A stretch of 16,337 bases of DNA from Candidatus Jordarchaeum madagascarense (GCA_019056875.1 DXJA01000505.1:1-16337); one strand, 5' to 3'; counted from the stretch's first letter, positions 8,173 to 15,571 are shown. Numbers and translations are program-made. The notes: a model not told the origin generated them from the sequence alone.

Positions 8173-9747
8173 ATGAGAACCTTGTTGATAAATGCGCCTT
8201 ACCCATTCTCGGAATGCCCCACTCTACCTTTAGGATTAACTTATCTGGCTGCAGTGCTTGAGAAAAACGGGTACGAAGTTGAGATACTGGACATGGTTAT
8301 TTCCAAATTTTCTAGAAAAAAAATCAAAGAGAAAGTCCAAGAGTTTAAACCAGATATTTGTGGTGCAGGACCGGTTACTATGAATTATCCCACCGCTTTA
8401 AAGGCGCTTAATATCTGCAAGGAAATGGGAGCTACGACTGTTATGGGCGGGTGCCACGTTACTTTCTGGGATGAAGAGTGTTTGACTGAGGCACCCTATA
8501 TTGACGTTATTGTCCGACGGGAAGGAGAGTACACCTTACTAGACCTGGTTAAAGGAAAAGACTTCAAGGATATTCTAGGCATTACTTACAGGGAAGATGG
8601 GGAAATCATTGTTAATCCGGATAGACCGTTTATACAGAATCTAGATGAGCTACCTTTTCCAGCGCGTCATCTTCTGCCGCTGGCGAAATACCATGCTTAC
8701 AAGACCGGGGCCAGTATGGTTACTGCTCGCGGATGCCCCTATCACTGTATATTCTGTGTAGGACACAAAATGGTTGGTTCTAAAGTTCGCTATCGCAATC
8801 CAAAACTGGTTGTAGACGAGATTGAGGAAATTCTTAGTCTGGGATTTAGGGACATCTGCGTAGAAGATGATCAGTTGACGATGAATCACAAACATGTCTT
8901 CGCTATCTGCGATGAAATAATTAGCAGAGGATTAAAGTTTGACTGGGCCGCATTCTCAAGATGTGACACGGTCACCCCAGAACTGGTAGAGAAAATGAGA
9001 GAGGCGGGATGTTACTATTTCTGTTACGGCGTGGAGAGTGGTGACCACAGGATACTGGAACTGGCGAGAAAAAGGCAGACTCGGGATAAGATAAGAAAAG
9101 GGGTTAAGATTGCTAAGGAAGGGGGAATAAAGGTACTAGCCTCATTCATAATGGGACTGCCAGGAGAAACACCCCAGACCATGAGGGAATCCCTAGAATT
9201 TGGTGCAGAACTTGATACTGCGTATGGTTACCATATTCTTGCTCCTTTCCCGGGAACAGAGGTAAGAGAAAAATCCAAGGAATTTGGAATAAGAATACTT
9301 CACGATGATTTTCTGAGATACGATGCAAACCAAGCCGTTACAGAGAGTGATGAAGTCCCCAGAGAACTCTTAAACAAGGTGGTGGGAGAGTTCAATGAGG
9401 CCATAGAATCTTGTATAAGAGACACTGAAAGAGATGTGGTTGAGGGAAAGGCTACACCTGAAATGGTGGCGGAAATAAACCTAAGGAGAAGACGCAAACT
9501 TGCCTGGCTGCTCCTGAAAAACGACCACATCGAGAGGAACGGAGTCCTGGAAAATAATGGAGAAAAACCACTTAAACTACTCGTGGACAAAATGCACTCC
9601 TTCAAATCTGTATCAAACATCTTAACCAGAGATCAGGTCGAATTGGTGATTAGCCAGTTTATCAAGGAAGGATTGTTGGAATATGATTCCAATGATCACC
9701 AGATAGTTTGGAAATGGGTACAAATAGGTAAAAAGAAAAAAACGTAA
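8173..9747 (+). CDS. B12-binding-domain radical SAM protein, paralogue 4
   Basis: A 524-residue member of the array, with ATG 8173 giving MRTLLINAPYPF. The radical SAM cysteines are C188, C192 and C195 (CPYHCIFC followed by VGHKM). It departs from copies 1-3 in several places. RGEGEY becomes RREGEY at about 115-120, VDDLLTINHKRVFAF becomes EDDQLTMNHKHVFAI, and SKYRAYKTGC becomes AKYHAYKTGA. Most of these changes are shared with paralogue 5, so the array splits into a 1-2-3 group and a 4-5 group. It keeps the GGCH cysteine typical of copies 1-4. The C-terminal extension (LRRRRKLAWLLLKNDHIE) and the winged-helix-like tail (about 480-515) are intact. It converges with the minus-strand block 85 nt downstream. 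Confidence 0.87.
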   Translation: MRTLLINAPYPFSECPTLPLGLTYLAAVLEKNGYEVEILDMVISKFSRKKIKEKVQEFKPDICGAGPVTMNYPTALKALNICKEMGATTVMGGCHVTFWDEECLTEAPYIDVIVRREGEYTLLDLVKGKDFKDILGITYREDGEIIVNPDRPFIQNLDELPFPARHLLPLAKYHAYKTGASMVTARGCPYHCIFCVGHKMVGSKVRYRNPKLVVDEIEEILSLGFRDICVEDDQLTMNHKHVFAICDEIISRGLKFDWAAFSRCDTVTPELVEKMREAGCYYFCYGVESGDHRILELARKRQTRDKIRKGVKIAKEGGIKVLASFIMGLPGETPQTMRESLEFGAELDTAYGYHILAPFPGTEVREKSKEFGIRILHDDFLRYDANQAVTESDEVPRELLNKVVGEFNEAIESCIRDTERDVVEGKATPEMVAEINLRRRRKLAWLLLKNDHIERNGVLENNGEKPLKLLVDKMHSFKSVSNILTRDQVELVISQFIKEGLLEYDSNDHQIVWKWVQIGKKKKT

Positions 9748-9804
9748 GCTAGAAGCTTATTAAACCAGAAGGATAACGATTCCAGAAAATTGTTGATTAG
9801 TACC

Positions 9805-9828
9805 TTTTTTCATATTTACCCATTTTTT
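9805..9828 (+). terminator. T-runs between convergent genes
   Basis: Two T6 runs (9805-9810 and 9823-9828) follow the paralogue 4 stop and fit archaeal oligo-T termination. On the opposite strand, the A-rich end of paralogue 4 (about 9730-9743) would give a U-tract for the minus-strand transcript. Confidence 0.35.
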
Positions 9829-9831
9829 AGT

Positions 9832-10986
9832 TCAGTCTTCGGCTATAAAGTAGAGTGAGGGATCGTCCTTTTTCTCTTCTTCGCTTCTGAAGAGTCTCGG
9901 TATTCCAGGGTCGAAATCGTTCTCCATAAAGAAGGGCACATACTTTTTCATTGTTCTCTCTGTGAGGTCCCAGTTTATTTTATTTGTAATGCCCACGAAA
10001 TTGGTGAACCTAGCGTATCCGTAACAGTAGGCAAATGCTCCCGCGATTAGGCGTTGTCTTTTGTCCCATTCAGAAAATTTCAGGTACAGTTCTGCCTGCG
10101 CTTTTTGAGCGAAATCGTTGAATGCTTCCAATACATCTAGGTCTAATGGTTTCACTTTGTCTCCGTCCCGGGTGAACAAGGCTACCCCAGTAATTTTTTC
10201 TGTGAAATACACGGGATCTGTGGTCATGGTTGAAAAATCGTCGAATTTTGTTTTTACACCTTTTAATCGGAAGGCATAGGCGATGTTGCTGTAGGGTGCC
10301 TTGGCTTCTGTCGCCGACCAGGGGAAGTGTGGTTTTCCTCCGTCGTAGAGATGTAATATTTCACTGAAAACTAGGATTTCATTTTTACTCATATTGTAGG
10401 GTCCGTGGTCACAGAGTTTGGCTCTTGCTTCACACTCTTCTAAAAATGCGTAAACTTCTAGATTCGTCATAATCCTTTTAATCTTAGCCCCTTCCTCGGG
10501 GGTTATATCTATGATTTGTTCTTTACCCCAGTCCACATCGGATTGATTCAGAGCTAGGTTCTTCCAATTAGAATCATTAACCGTTAACTTGCCTCCTGGG
10601 AAATATGAGGAGGCCAATCTTCTCCAAAAGTCGAGTATAAAAATAGTCTGCTCCCTCTTTTCTTTGGGTTCGCTCTTCGGATCTCCACTATTGGCAAATA
10701 TTTCGCCCATTCTACCGCACATGTAATATAAGGGGATGTAGAAAAGGGTCATTGCATGCAGTTCTGAGAGCATCTTTCTACTCTCCTTACCCATCTTCTC
10801 GGGAGTAGTCCTCTCCGATACTCTTTTTAAAATACCATAGAGTATATCGTAGCTGTTATAAAAGGATACACAGATGTATGCGGTGACCGGGAAGAGCTGC
10901 GATTCCAAGAGCCCCCTATGCGTGACTTGGTAATCCACAACTTCTGAAACATGCCGAATAAGCTCATTAGCCTCCTTAACATCCAT
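9832..10986 (-). CDS. conserved protein of unknown family, copy A (384 aa)
   Basis: I do not recognise this family. The protein is soluble-looking, with no signal peptide and no convincing membrane span, and is rich in aromatic residues. It is a clear paralogue of the 390-aa protein at 12517-13689. Shared blocks are LESQLFPVTAY (27-37), ILDFWRRLASSYF (117-129), CEARAKLCDHGPY (185-197), NEILVF (202-207), ALFTRDGDKVKPLDLDVLE (269-287) and AQAELYLKFSEW (296-307). Two conserved cysteine/glutamate/arginine clusters could be catalytic, but no known motif is visible. Start: AGGAGA (complement of 10995-11000) precedes both TTG 10989 and ATG 10986, and ATG is preferred. It has its own TATA box upstream, so it need not be cotranscribed with the swivel-domain gene 129 nt upstream. 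Confidence 0.8.
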   Translation of the reverse strand: MDVKEANELIRHVSEVVDYQVTHRGLLESQLFPVTAYICVSFYNSYDILYGILKRVSERTTPEKMGKESRKMLSELHAMTLFYIPLYYMCGRMGEIFANSGDPKSEPKEKREQTIFILDFWRRLASSYFPGGKLTVNDSNWKNLALNQSDVDWGKEQIIDITPEEGAKIKRIMTNLEVYAFLEECEARAKLCDHGPYNMSKNEILVFSEILHLYDGGKPHFPWSATEAKAPYSNIAYAFRLKGVKTKFDDFSTMTTDPVYFTEKITGVALFTRDGDKVKPLDLDVLEAFNDFAQKAQAELYLKFSEWDKRQRLIAGAFAYCYGYARFTNFVGITNKINWDLTERTMKKYVPFFMENDFDPGIPRLFRSEEEKKDDPSLYFIAED

Positions 10987-11027
10987 CAAGAAAATCTCCT
11001 ACAATTTTTCAGGAAAAGTATAATTAT

Positions 11028-11048
11028 CTTATATAAAAAACTTTACGA
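11028..11048 (-). promoter_or_regulatory. BRE/TATA promoter of the 384-aa gene
   Basis: On the minus strand CGTAAAG is followed by TTTTTTATATAAG, the strongest TATA box in the window. The CGTAAA(N)TTT core matches the promoters of radical SAM paralogues 3 and 4. The predicted leader is about 20-25 nt. Confidence 0.6.
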
Positions 11049-11072
11049 CTAGATTTTCTTTAAAAAGATGTT

Positions 11073-11078
11073 AAAAAA
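11073..11078 (-). terminator. U-tract after the swivel-domain gene
   Basis: An A6 run on the plus strand gives a U6 tract about 40 nt past the stop of the 119-aa gene, with a second A5 run close by. It is a weak candidate terminator. Confidence 0.25.
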
Positions 11079-11115
11079 TTATAATTAGAATAGACTTGGA
11101 TATTCTTCGATTTAA

Positions 11116-11475
11116 CTAATCTTCTAATATGTGTAATTCACCCTTCGAATTTTTGCACACTATGATTTTAGCTTTTTTACCATGGAGTTCCCCCTCGTAT
11201 TGGATTGTGGTACCCATCAAACCCGGTATACCGAACTCTCTGGTAACTATGGCCAAGTGAGCACCTAGACCTCCGGATAAGCAAACAACACCAGAGACGC
11301 GAGAAAGTACCGGTGCTAGTGTTGTGGTTCCAGCATCCTGAACGATAGGTATCTTTCCTTGCGCTCCCGATTTGAGGAGGGAAACCACATCCTGAACACT
11401 CTTTATTACTACGAGTTCACCCTCAGCTTCTTTTTCGCAACTCATTAAGCCTTCAGCAACTTTCTTATAGGACAT
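11116..11475 (-). CDS. stand-alone PEP-utilising-enzyme swivelling (phosphohistidine) domain
   Basis: A 119-residue protein equal to one mobile domain of the PEP synthase/PPDK/enzyme I superfamily. The signature GGLGAHLAIVTREFGIP (68-84) puts the phosphorylatable histidine at H73, and TTTLAPVLSRVSGVVCLSG before it matches the family pattern. In complete enzymes this domain carries phosphate between an ATP-grasp nucleotide domain and a PEP/pyruvate barrel, and neither is encoded here. Split systems exist: phenylphosphate synthase separates its ATP-binding and histidine-bearing parts into subunits. A phosphocarrier role with partners elsewhere, or phosphorylation of an alcohol substrate, is therefore inferred. 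Start: GAGGT (complement of 11483-11487) lies 7 nt from ATG 11475; the upstream TTG at 11481 is too close to it. A TATA-like box at 11520-11528 suggests its own promoter. Confidence 0.85.
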   Translation of the reverse strand: MSYKKVAEGLMSCEKEAEGELVVIKSVQDVVSLLKSGAQGKIPIVQDAGTTTLAPVLSRVSGVVCLSGGLGAHLAIVTREFGIPGLMGTTIQYEGELHGKKAKIIVCKNSKGELHILED

Positions 11476-11519
11476 TTTCAATACCTCTTAATATTGTCTA
11501 TTAAAAGTATATAATCGCC

Positions 11520-11528
11520 TTATAAAGT
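11520..11528 (-). promoter_or_regulatory. TATA-like box of the swivel-domain gene
   Basis: On the minus strand ACTTTATAA lies about 45 nt upstream of the ATG, giving a predicted leader of about 20-25 nt that includes the GAGGT site. A second TATA-like sequence at 11503-11515 is too close to the start to be preferred. Confidence 0.45.
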
Positions 11529-11617
11529 AATTGGGAGACAGTAAAACGCTATTACTACGAGAGCAGTGATAAACAAAGAATGCGTGTTGGAATGTAGATA
11601 AGATATTCTAGTCACTC

Positions 11618-12520
11618 TTAGACTTTTACCGTTACCAGATATTCCGAAATCCCGTAACCCTTTCCCTTTTCTCCCTTGTTTTCAAATTCGGAAAAGTTCT
11701 CGTAAATGTCTGTGCGAATTCCTCCTTTAAACTGTCTTGGGGGGTATACTATTCCATAAATCTTCTTGGAATAGATTGTTCGGGACTGTCCATTCTCGTC
11801 TATCGCCCGATATGTTGACGACTTGGGTGTTTTCTGATCTTCCTCGTATTTGGTTTCGATCCTGCTGTCTACTATTTCAGTGTTACCGTCTTTGGTTGAT
11901 AAGAAGCCGCTGATTTCGGTTTTTTTACCGATTGTTAGTCTTATTATGTTCATCGCATAGTCATTGAATTGGGCTTGCATCCAGTCCCATTTTGTTATTT
12001 GTGAGTAGTCTCTTAGGCCCCATGAGTGGTCACGATGGCCATAACTGTCAACTTTTATGGAGAACCCGTCAGGAAATTTGACCGTTCCGTTCACCTTGCA
12101 GCTCTGCTCGTAGTGTTCTTGTTCAAGAATGTCCTTGGCGTAGGCTTTCGCGGAGTCAAAACGAAATGGGGGAAACCTTCCAAAGAATGCGAAATCCATG
12201 TTGATCTTCTCGGTTTCTAGGATAACATTCCATTTCTGATTGGGTTTTACTAATTCAAAGGTTAACTTTCCATCCGTAATTTCTTTCAGTTTCCCGCTTA
12301 CTCCTGTTGAGTTCATGTATCCATCAAGTTTTCCGTCCACCGAGTATGTTGTGAGGTAATCTGTTCGTCCGTTGTTTGGGTAGTGGGATATGTAGAAAAC
12401 TCCGCATATCTTGTTTTTCGGATCCATGTATGTGAAGTACCAGGATTCTTTCCAGTCCAGCCTTGAGGGGTAATCGTGTGGGTATTCCTCTGAGTCTTCC
12501 ACGGTTCTTTTTGCACTCAT
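11618..12520 (-). CDS. CrtC/AttH-like lipocalin-fold protein (DUF7064/DUF7065 type)
   Basis: A 300-residue protein. Its hallmarks are WKESWYF (23-29), HYEQSCKVNGTVKF (136-149), the family signature YGHRDHSWGLRD (160-171) and a terminal GKGYGISEYL. These belong to the superfamily that includes carotenoid 1,2-hydratase (CrtC) and AttH, a double lipocalin-like beta barrel binding hydrophobic ligands; the true reaction here is unknown. No signal peptide is seen. The frame is open to 12610, but those 30 extra codons lie entirely inside the preceding gene. ATG at 12520-12518 overlaps the 390-aa gene's TGA as ATGA, a classic coupled start, and places W23 where the family begins. It is therefore cotranscribed with, and probably stoichiometrically linked to, the 390-aa protein. 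The long hydrophobic-ligand fold fits an isoprenoid or lipid substrate. Confidence 0.85.
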   Translation of the reverse strand: MSAKRTVEDSEEYPHDYPSRLDWKESWYFTYMDPKNKICGVFYISHYPNNGRTDYLTTYSVDGKLDGYMNSTGVSGKLKEITDGKLTFELVKPNQKWNVILETEKINMDFAFFGRFPPFRFDSAKAYAKDILEQEHYEQSCKVNGTVKFPDGFSIKVDSYGHRDHSWGLRDYSQITKWDWMQAQFNDYAMNIIRLTIGKKTEISGFLSTKDGNTEIVDSRIETKYEEDQKTPKSSTYRAIDENGQSRTIYSKKIYGIVYPPRQFKGGIRTDIYENFSEFENKGEKGKGYGISEYLVTVKV

Positions 12521-13689
12521 TTTTCTATCATCCAGTAGAATGTGGGATCTGTTGCCCACTCTTCTTTTGGTCTGAAGATTCGCGCCCAGGAGGGGTGCAT
12601 TATTTTCCATTCAGTCATGATTCTTGGGAACCATTTTTCCCTCGTTTCTTTATTTATGCCGAATTTTATTTTGTCTGTTATGCCAGCTAGGTCTGTGAAG
12701 ACGAAAAGATATGTTGTGAAAACCTCTGCTCCTGAGAGAATCTTCATTTCTTCTGGCCACTCGGCGAATTTAAGGTAGAGTTCGGTTTGTGCATCTGTTG
12801 CAAACTGGTTTAGAGGTTCAAGCATATCCAGTCCCACGGGTTCTATTTTGTCGCCTCTGCGGGTAAACATAGCCACTTTTCGAATGTTGTCAGTGTAGTC
12901 TTCGGGTTTGATAAACATTGTTCCGTAATCAGTGAATTCAACTGATTTTATTCCCTTGAGAGTTAAAGCGAAGCAGATGTTCGGCATTGGAGATTTTGCT
13001 TCCAAATCTCCCCATTCGAATTTAAGATTGGTGCCATCCCATAATGGGGAAAATTCTCGGAATATGAGTATCTCATCATCGCTTATCTTGTAGGGTCCCA
13101 TCTCGTGTATCGATGCCCTGCACTCACAATAGTAGAGAAACGCAGTCAACTGTAACTGAGCCATGACTCTTTTCAACTTGGATATCTTATCTTTTTCCAG
13201 CTCAACAAGATTATCCTTAACCATGTTTAATATTGAACCGGGGAGCACGTTGACCTTGAATCCGTTATCCTCAGCGTAGAGGCATCCATCATAGTATGCG
13301 CTAGCCATTCTCTGCCAGAAATCGAGCATGAATTTAACCTCCTTCTTTCTCTCTTCGGGCTCGTTCTCCGGTCCTCCCAGCTCCCATAGTGTCTGCATCC
13401 TTCCAAGCATGTACAACCCTATAAATGCCCACATACCCAGAGTGTTTGGTATCATTGCCAGTGTTTTGCTTCGCCTCCCTATTTCAGCGGGATCGATGTG
13501 TTTTGCCAACCCTTTCATAATCTGGTACTGGTATCCGTTGTAAAGCTGGAAACAGGACAAACCGTTATAAGCAGTGACGTTGAATAACTGTGATTCTACG
13601 AGTGTCCTTTCTGAAAGAAGTCTGGAGGAAACATCACTAACTTTGCTTATCAGCTGGTTAACTCTATCGATATTAATATCACCCAACAT
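12517..13689 (-). CDS. conserved protein of unknown family, copy B (390 aa)
   Basis: Paralogue of the 384-aa protein and likewise not recognised. Shared blocks include VESQLFNVTAY (31-41), MLDFWQRMASAYY (121-133), CECRASIHEMGPY (188-200), DEILIF (205-210), FTRRGDKIEPVGLDMLE (275-291) and AQTELYLKFAEW (300-311). Identity to copy A is perhaps a third by eye, so the duplication is old, unlike that of radical SAM copies 1 and 2. It has no signal peptide; the stretch around 84-98 is hydrophobic but contains polar breaks, so a membrane span is unlikely. GGAGGA (complement of 13696-13701) lies 6 nt before ATG 13689, and a TATA box lies at 13751-13761. The 3' end overlaps the CrtC-like gene by ATGA. 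It is transcribed divergently from radical SAM paralogue 5. Confidence 0.82.
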   Translation of the reverse strand: MLGDINIDRVNQLISKVSDVSSRLLSERTLVESQLFNVTAYNGLSCFQLYNGYQYQIMKGLAKHIDPAEIGRRSKTLAMIPNTLGMWAFIGLYMLGRMQTLWELGGPENEPEERKKEVKFMLDFWQRMASAYYDGCLYAEDNGFKVNVLPGSILNMVKDNLVELEKDKISKLKRVMAQLQLTAFLYYCECRASIHEMGPYKISDDEILIFREFSPLWDGTNLKFEWGDLEAKSPMPNICFALTLKGIKSVEFTDYGTMFIKPEDYTDNIRKVAMFTRRGDKIEPVGLDMLEPLNQFATDAQTELYLKFAEWPEEMKILSGAEVFTTYLFVFTDLAGITDKIKFGINKETREKWFPRIMTEWKIMHPSWARIFRPKEEWATDPTFYWMIEK

Positions 13690-13750
13690 AGCAAATCCTC
13701 CAAAGAATATTTTTTTCTTAAAACTTTTCTAAAATTAGAGATTACACCCA

Positions 13751-13761
13751 ATTTATAAATT
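13751..13761 (-). promoter_or_regulatory. TATA box of the 390-aa/CrtC-like transcript
   Basis: On the minus strand the box reads AATTTATAAAT. It is followed by a predicted start near 13730 and a roughly 40-nt leader containing GGAGGA. It leads the only clearly cotranscribed gene pair of the block. Confidence 0.5.
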
Positions 13762-13832
13762 AATTGGAAGAATTCAGTCTGAAAAACTTTTGATCAATTA
13801 ATGGTTTACTGAGATTCCTTGGATGTAATTTG

Positions 13833-13848
13833 GGTAAAACTTAAGTAC
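13833..13848 (+). promoter_or_regulatory. BRE/TATA promoter of radical SAM paralogue 5
   Basis: GGTAAAACTTAAGTAC resembles the paralogue 4 promoter (CGTAAACTTTAAGTAT). Its spacing puts the start site at or just before the ATG at 13870, so the mRNA may be leaderless or nearly so. It shares the 180-nt divergent region with the 390-aa gene promoter. Confidence 0.5.
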
Positions 13849-13869
13849 TAGATTTAGGGTTGTTGCACT

Positions 13870-15468
13870 ATGTCAATGAGGACTCTTCTCATCAACACGC
13901 CGTATCCTTTCACCGAGTGCCCCACAATTCCCTTAGGGCTCACTTATCTTGCCGCTGTTCTTGAGGATAGAGGATTCGAAGTGGACATACTAGACATGGT
14001 GGTCTACAAATTCTCCAGAGAAAAAATTCTTGACAAAATTAGAGAGTACAAACCGGATATAGTGGGAGCCGGTTCGGTTACCATGAATTATCCTCACGCT
14101 AAGCGTATACTGGAAATCGCAAAGGATGAGGGAGCCACCACAATTATTGGAGGACCACACGCCACCTTTGCAGATAGATGGGTTCTAACCGAAGCCCCTT
14201 GGATCGATATTATAGTTAGAAGAGAGGGTGAATACACACTTCTAGACATTGTTGAGGGTAGGGATTTAAAGGATATTAAGGGTATAACGTACCGAGAGGA
14301 CGGGGAGATAATTAGAAATTCTGACCGGGAATTGTTGATGAACTTGGATGAGTTACCCTTCCCTGCCAGACATTTAATACCTTTATCCAAGTATATTGCT
14401 TACCAAACCGGGTGCAGTATGGTTACCGGTAGGGGTTGCCCTAATAGGTGTATTTTTTGTGTTGGTCCCAAAATGACCAGTAAGAGGATGCGGTTCCGTG
14501 ACCCTAAGCTCTGTGTGGATGAGATGGAGGAGATTCTGGATTATGGTTTCGATGAAATAATTGTAGAAGATGACACCTTCACCGTCAATAAGAAACATGT
14601 TTTCGGGGTTTGCGACGAGATTATTAGCAGAGGGTTGAAGTTTAAGTGGAGTGCCAATGCGCGTGTCAACACGGTAACCAAAGAGATGCTGGAAAAAATG
14701 TTTGAAGCAGGATGCATATTCATTCAGTACGGTGTTGAGAGCGGAAACCCTGAAATTCTGAAAGCAAGCAAAAAGGGAATAACCCTAGAGCAGGTACGCA
14801 AAGCAACTGAAATCGCAAAAGAGGTAGGTATTGGAGTCCTCTCATCATTCATAATTGGATTACCGGGAGAAACAGAAGAAACCATACGGGAAACAATGGA
14901 CTTCGCAAAGAGTCTGGGAACCTACTACGGCTACCACGTCTTAGCCCCATTCCCTGGAACTGAGGTCAGAGAACGGGCGGATGAATATGGAATAAGAATC
15001 CTCACAGATAATTGGTTAAGGTATGATGCGAATAGAGCGGTAACTGAAACAGAGGGAGCCTCGGCAGAGTATATGAACAAAATTGTAAGAGACTTCTATA
15101 AGGGCGTAACGGAATATGTAAAAAACCAGATAAAATCCGAAAAAGCCGGAAAAGCCAGCGAGGCAGACCTTCGAGATGTTGCAATTAGAAGGAGAAGGTC
15201 ACTTGCTTGGCACCTCCTGAAGAATGATCTAATAGAGAACTATGGCAAATTCAAAGATGATGGAGAAAAACCCATCAAACACCTAGCGTATAATCTATAC
15301 AATTACCGAGGAATAAAAAACAACTTCACAAAGCAATACATTGACAACGAGATTGCGGAAATGGTTAAACAAAATCTACTCACCTATACCCGTAAAAACG
15401 GGAACATTATTTGGGAATGGAAAATGCCGGAAAAGCCTGAGAGATTGAACGCAATCAAGAACGTCTAA
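13870..15468 (+). CDS. B12-binding-domain radical SAM protein, paralogue 5
   Basis: A 532-residue protein, the most divergent copy and the only one outside the tandem run. Cluster cysteines are C190, C194 and C197 (CPNRCIFC followed by VGPKM). GGPHATF replaces the GGCH(V)TF of the other four; P is the more usual residue in this family, so the cysteine is the array-specific change. RREGEY and the EDDTFTVNKKHVF region group it with paralogue 4. WSANARVNTVTKEM replaces WTAFSRVDTVT, another change in the core. The C-terminal extension is intact (IRRRRSLAWHLLKNDLIE). The start is ATG 13870 (MSMRTLL); ATG 13876 is equally compatible with the other copies. It is divergent from the 390-aa gene, and a T6 run follows its stop. 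Confidence 0.87.
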   Translation: MSMRTLLINTPYPFTECPTIPLGLTYLAAVLEDRGFEVDILDMVVYKFSREKILDKIREYKPDIVGAGSVTMNYPHAKRILEIAKDEGATTIIGGPHATFADRWVLTEAPWIDIIVRREGEYTLLDIVEGRDLKDIKGITYREDGEIIRNSDRELLMNLDELPFPARHLIPLSKYIAYQTGCSMVTGRGCPNRCIFCVGPKMTSKRMRFRDPKLCVDEMEEILDYGFDEIIVEDDTFTVNKKHVFGVCDEIISRGLKFKWSANARVNTVTKEMLEKMFEAGCIFIQYGVESGNPEILKASKKGITLEQVRKATEIAKEVGIGVLSSFIIGLPGETEETIRETMDFAKSLGTYYGYHVLAPFPGTEVRERADEYGIRILTDNWLRYDANRAVTETEGASAEYMNKIVRDFYKGVTEYVKNQIKSEKAGKASEADLRDVAIRRRRSLAWHLLKNDLIENYGKFKDDGEKPIKHLAYNLYNYRGIKNNFTKQYIDNEIAEMVKQNLLTYTRKNGNIIWEWKMPEKPERLNAIKNV

Positions 15469-15472
15469 TCTA

Positions 15473-15478
15473 TTTTTT
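15473..15478 (+). terminator. T-run terminator after paralogue 5
   Basis: A T6 run begins four nucleotides past the TAA stop, consistent with archaeal oligo-T termination. Confidence 0.35.
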
Positions 15479-15571
15479 AAATAATTAATATCCTATTTCT
15501 GGAATCAATAATGCAAATACGAAAAGTTCATATTCACAAAATATAGTAGAATATGACAATAAGCACGGGCC

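Noticed and set aside
9300..9620. 106-codon antisense ORF opposite paralogue 4
   Set aside because: Shadow frame; serine- and leucine-rich mirror of the coding strand. Similar antisense frames in other copies do not conserve protein sequence.
2946..9747. Large direct repeats as a mobile or composite element
   Set aside because: The repeats are explained by paralogous genes. No transposase, inverted terminal repeats or target duplications are seen.
12521..12610. 30-residue N-terminal extension of the CrtC-like protein
   Set aside because: It lies wholly inside the 390-aa gene. The ATGA overlap start at 12520 fits family length and coupling.
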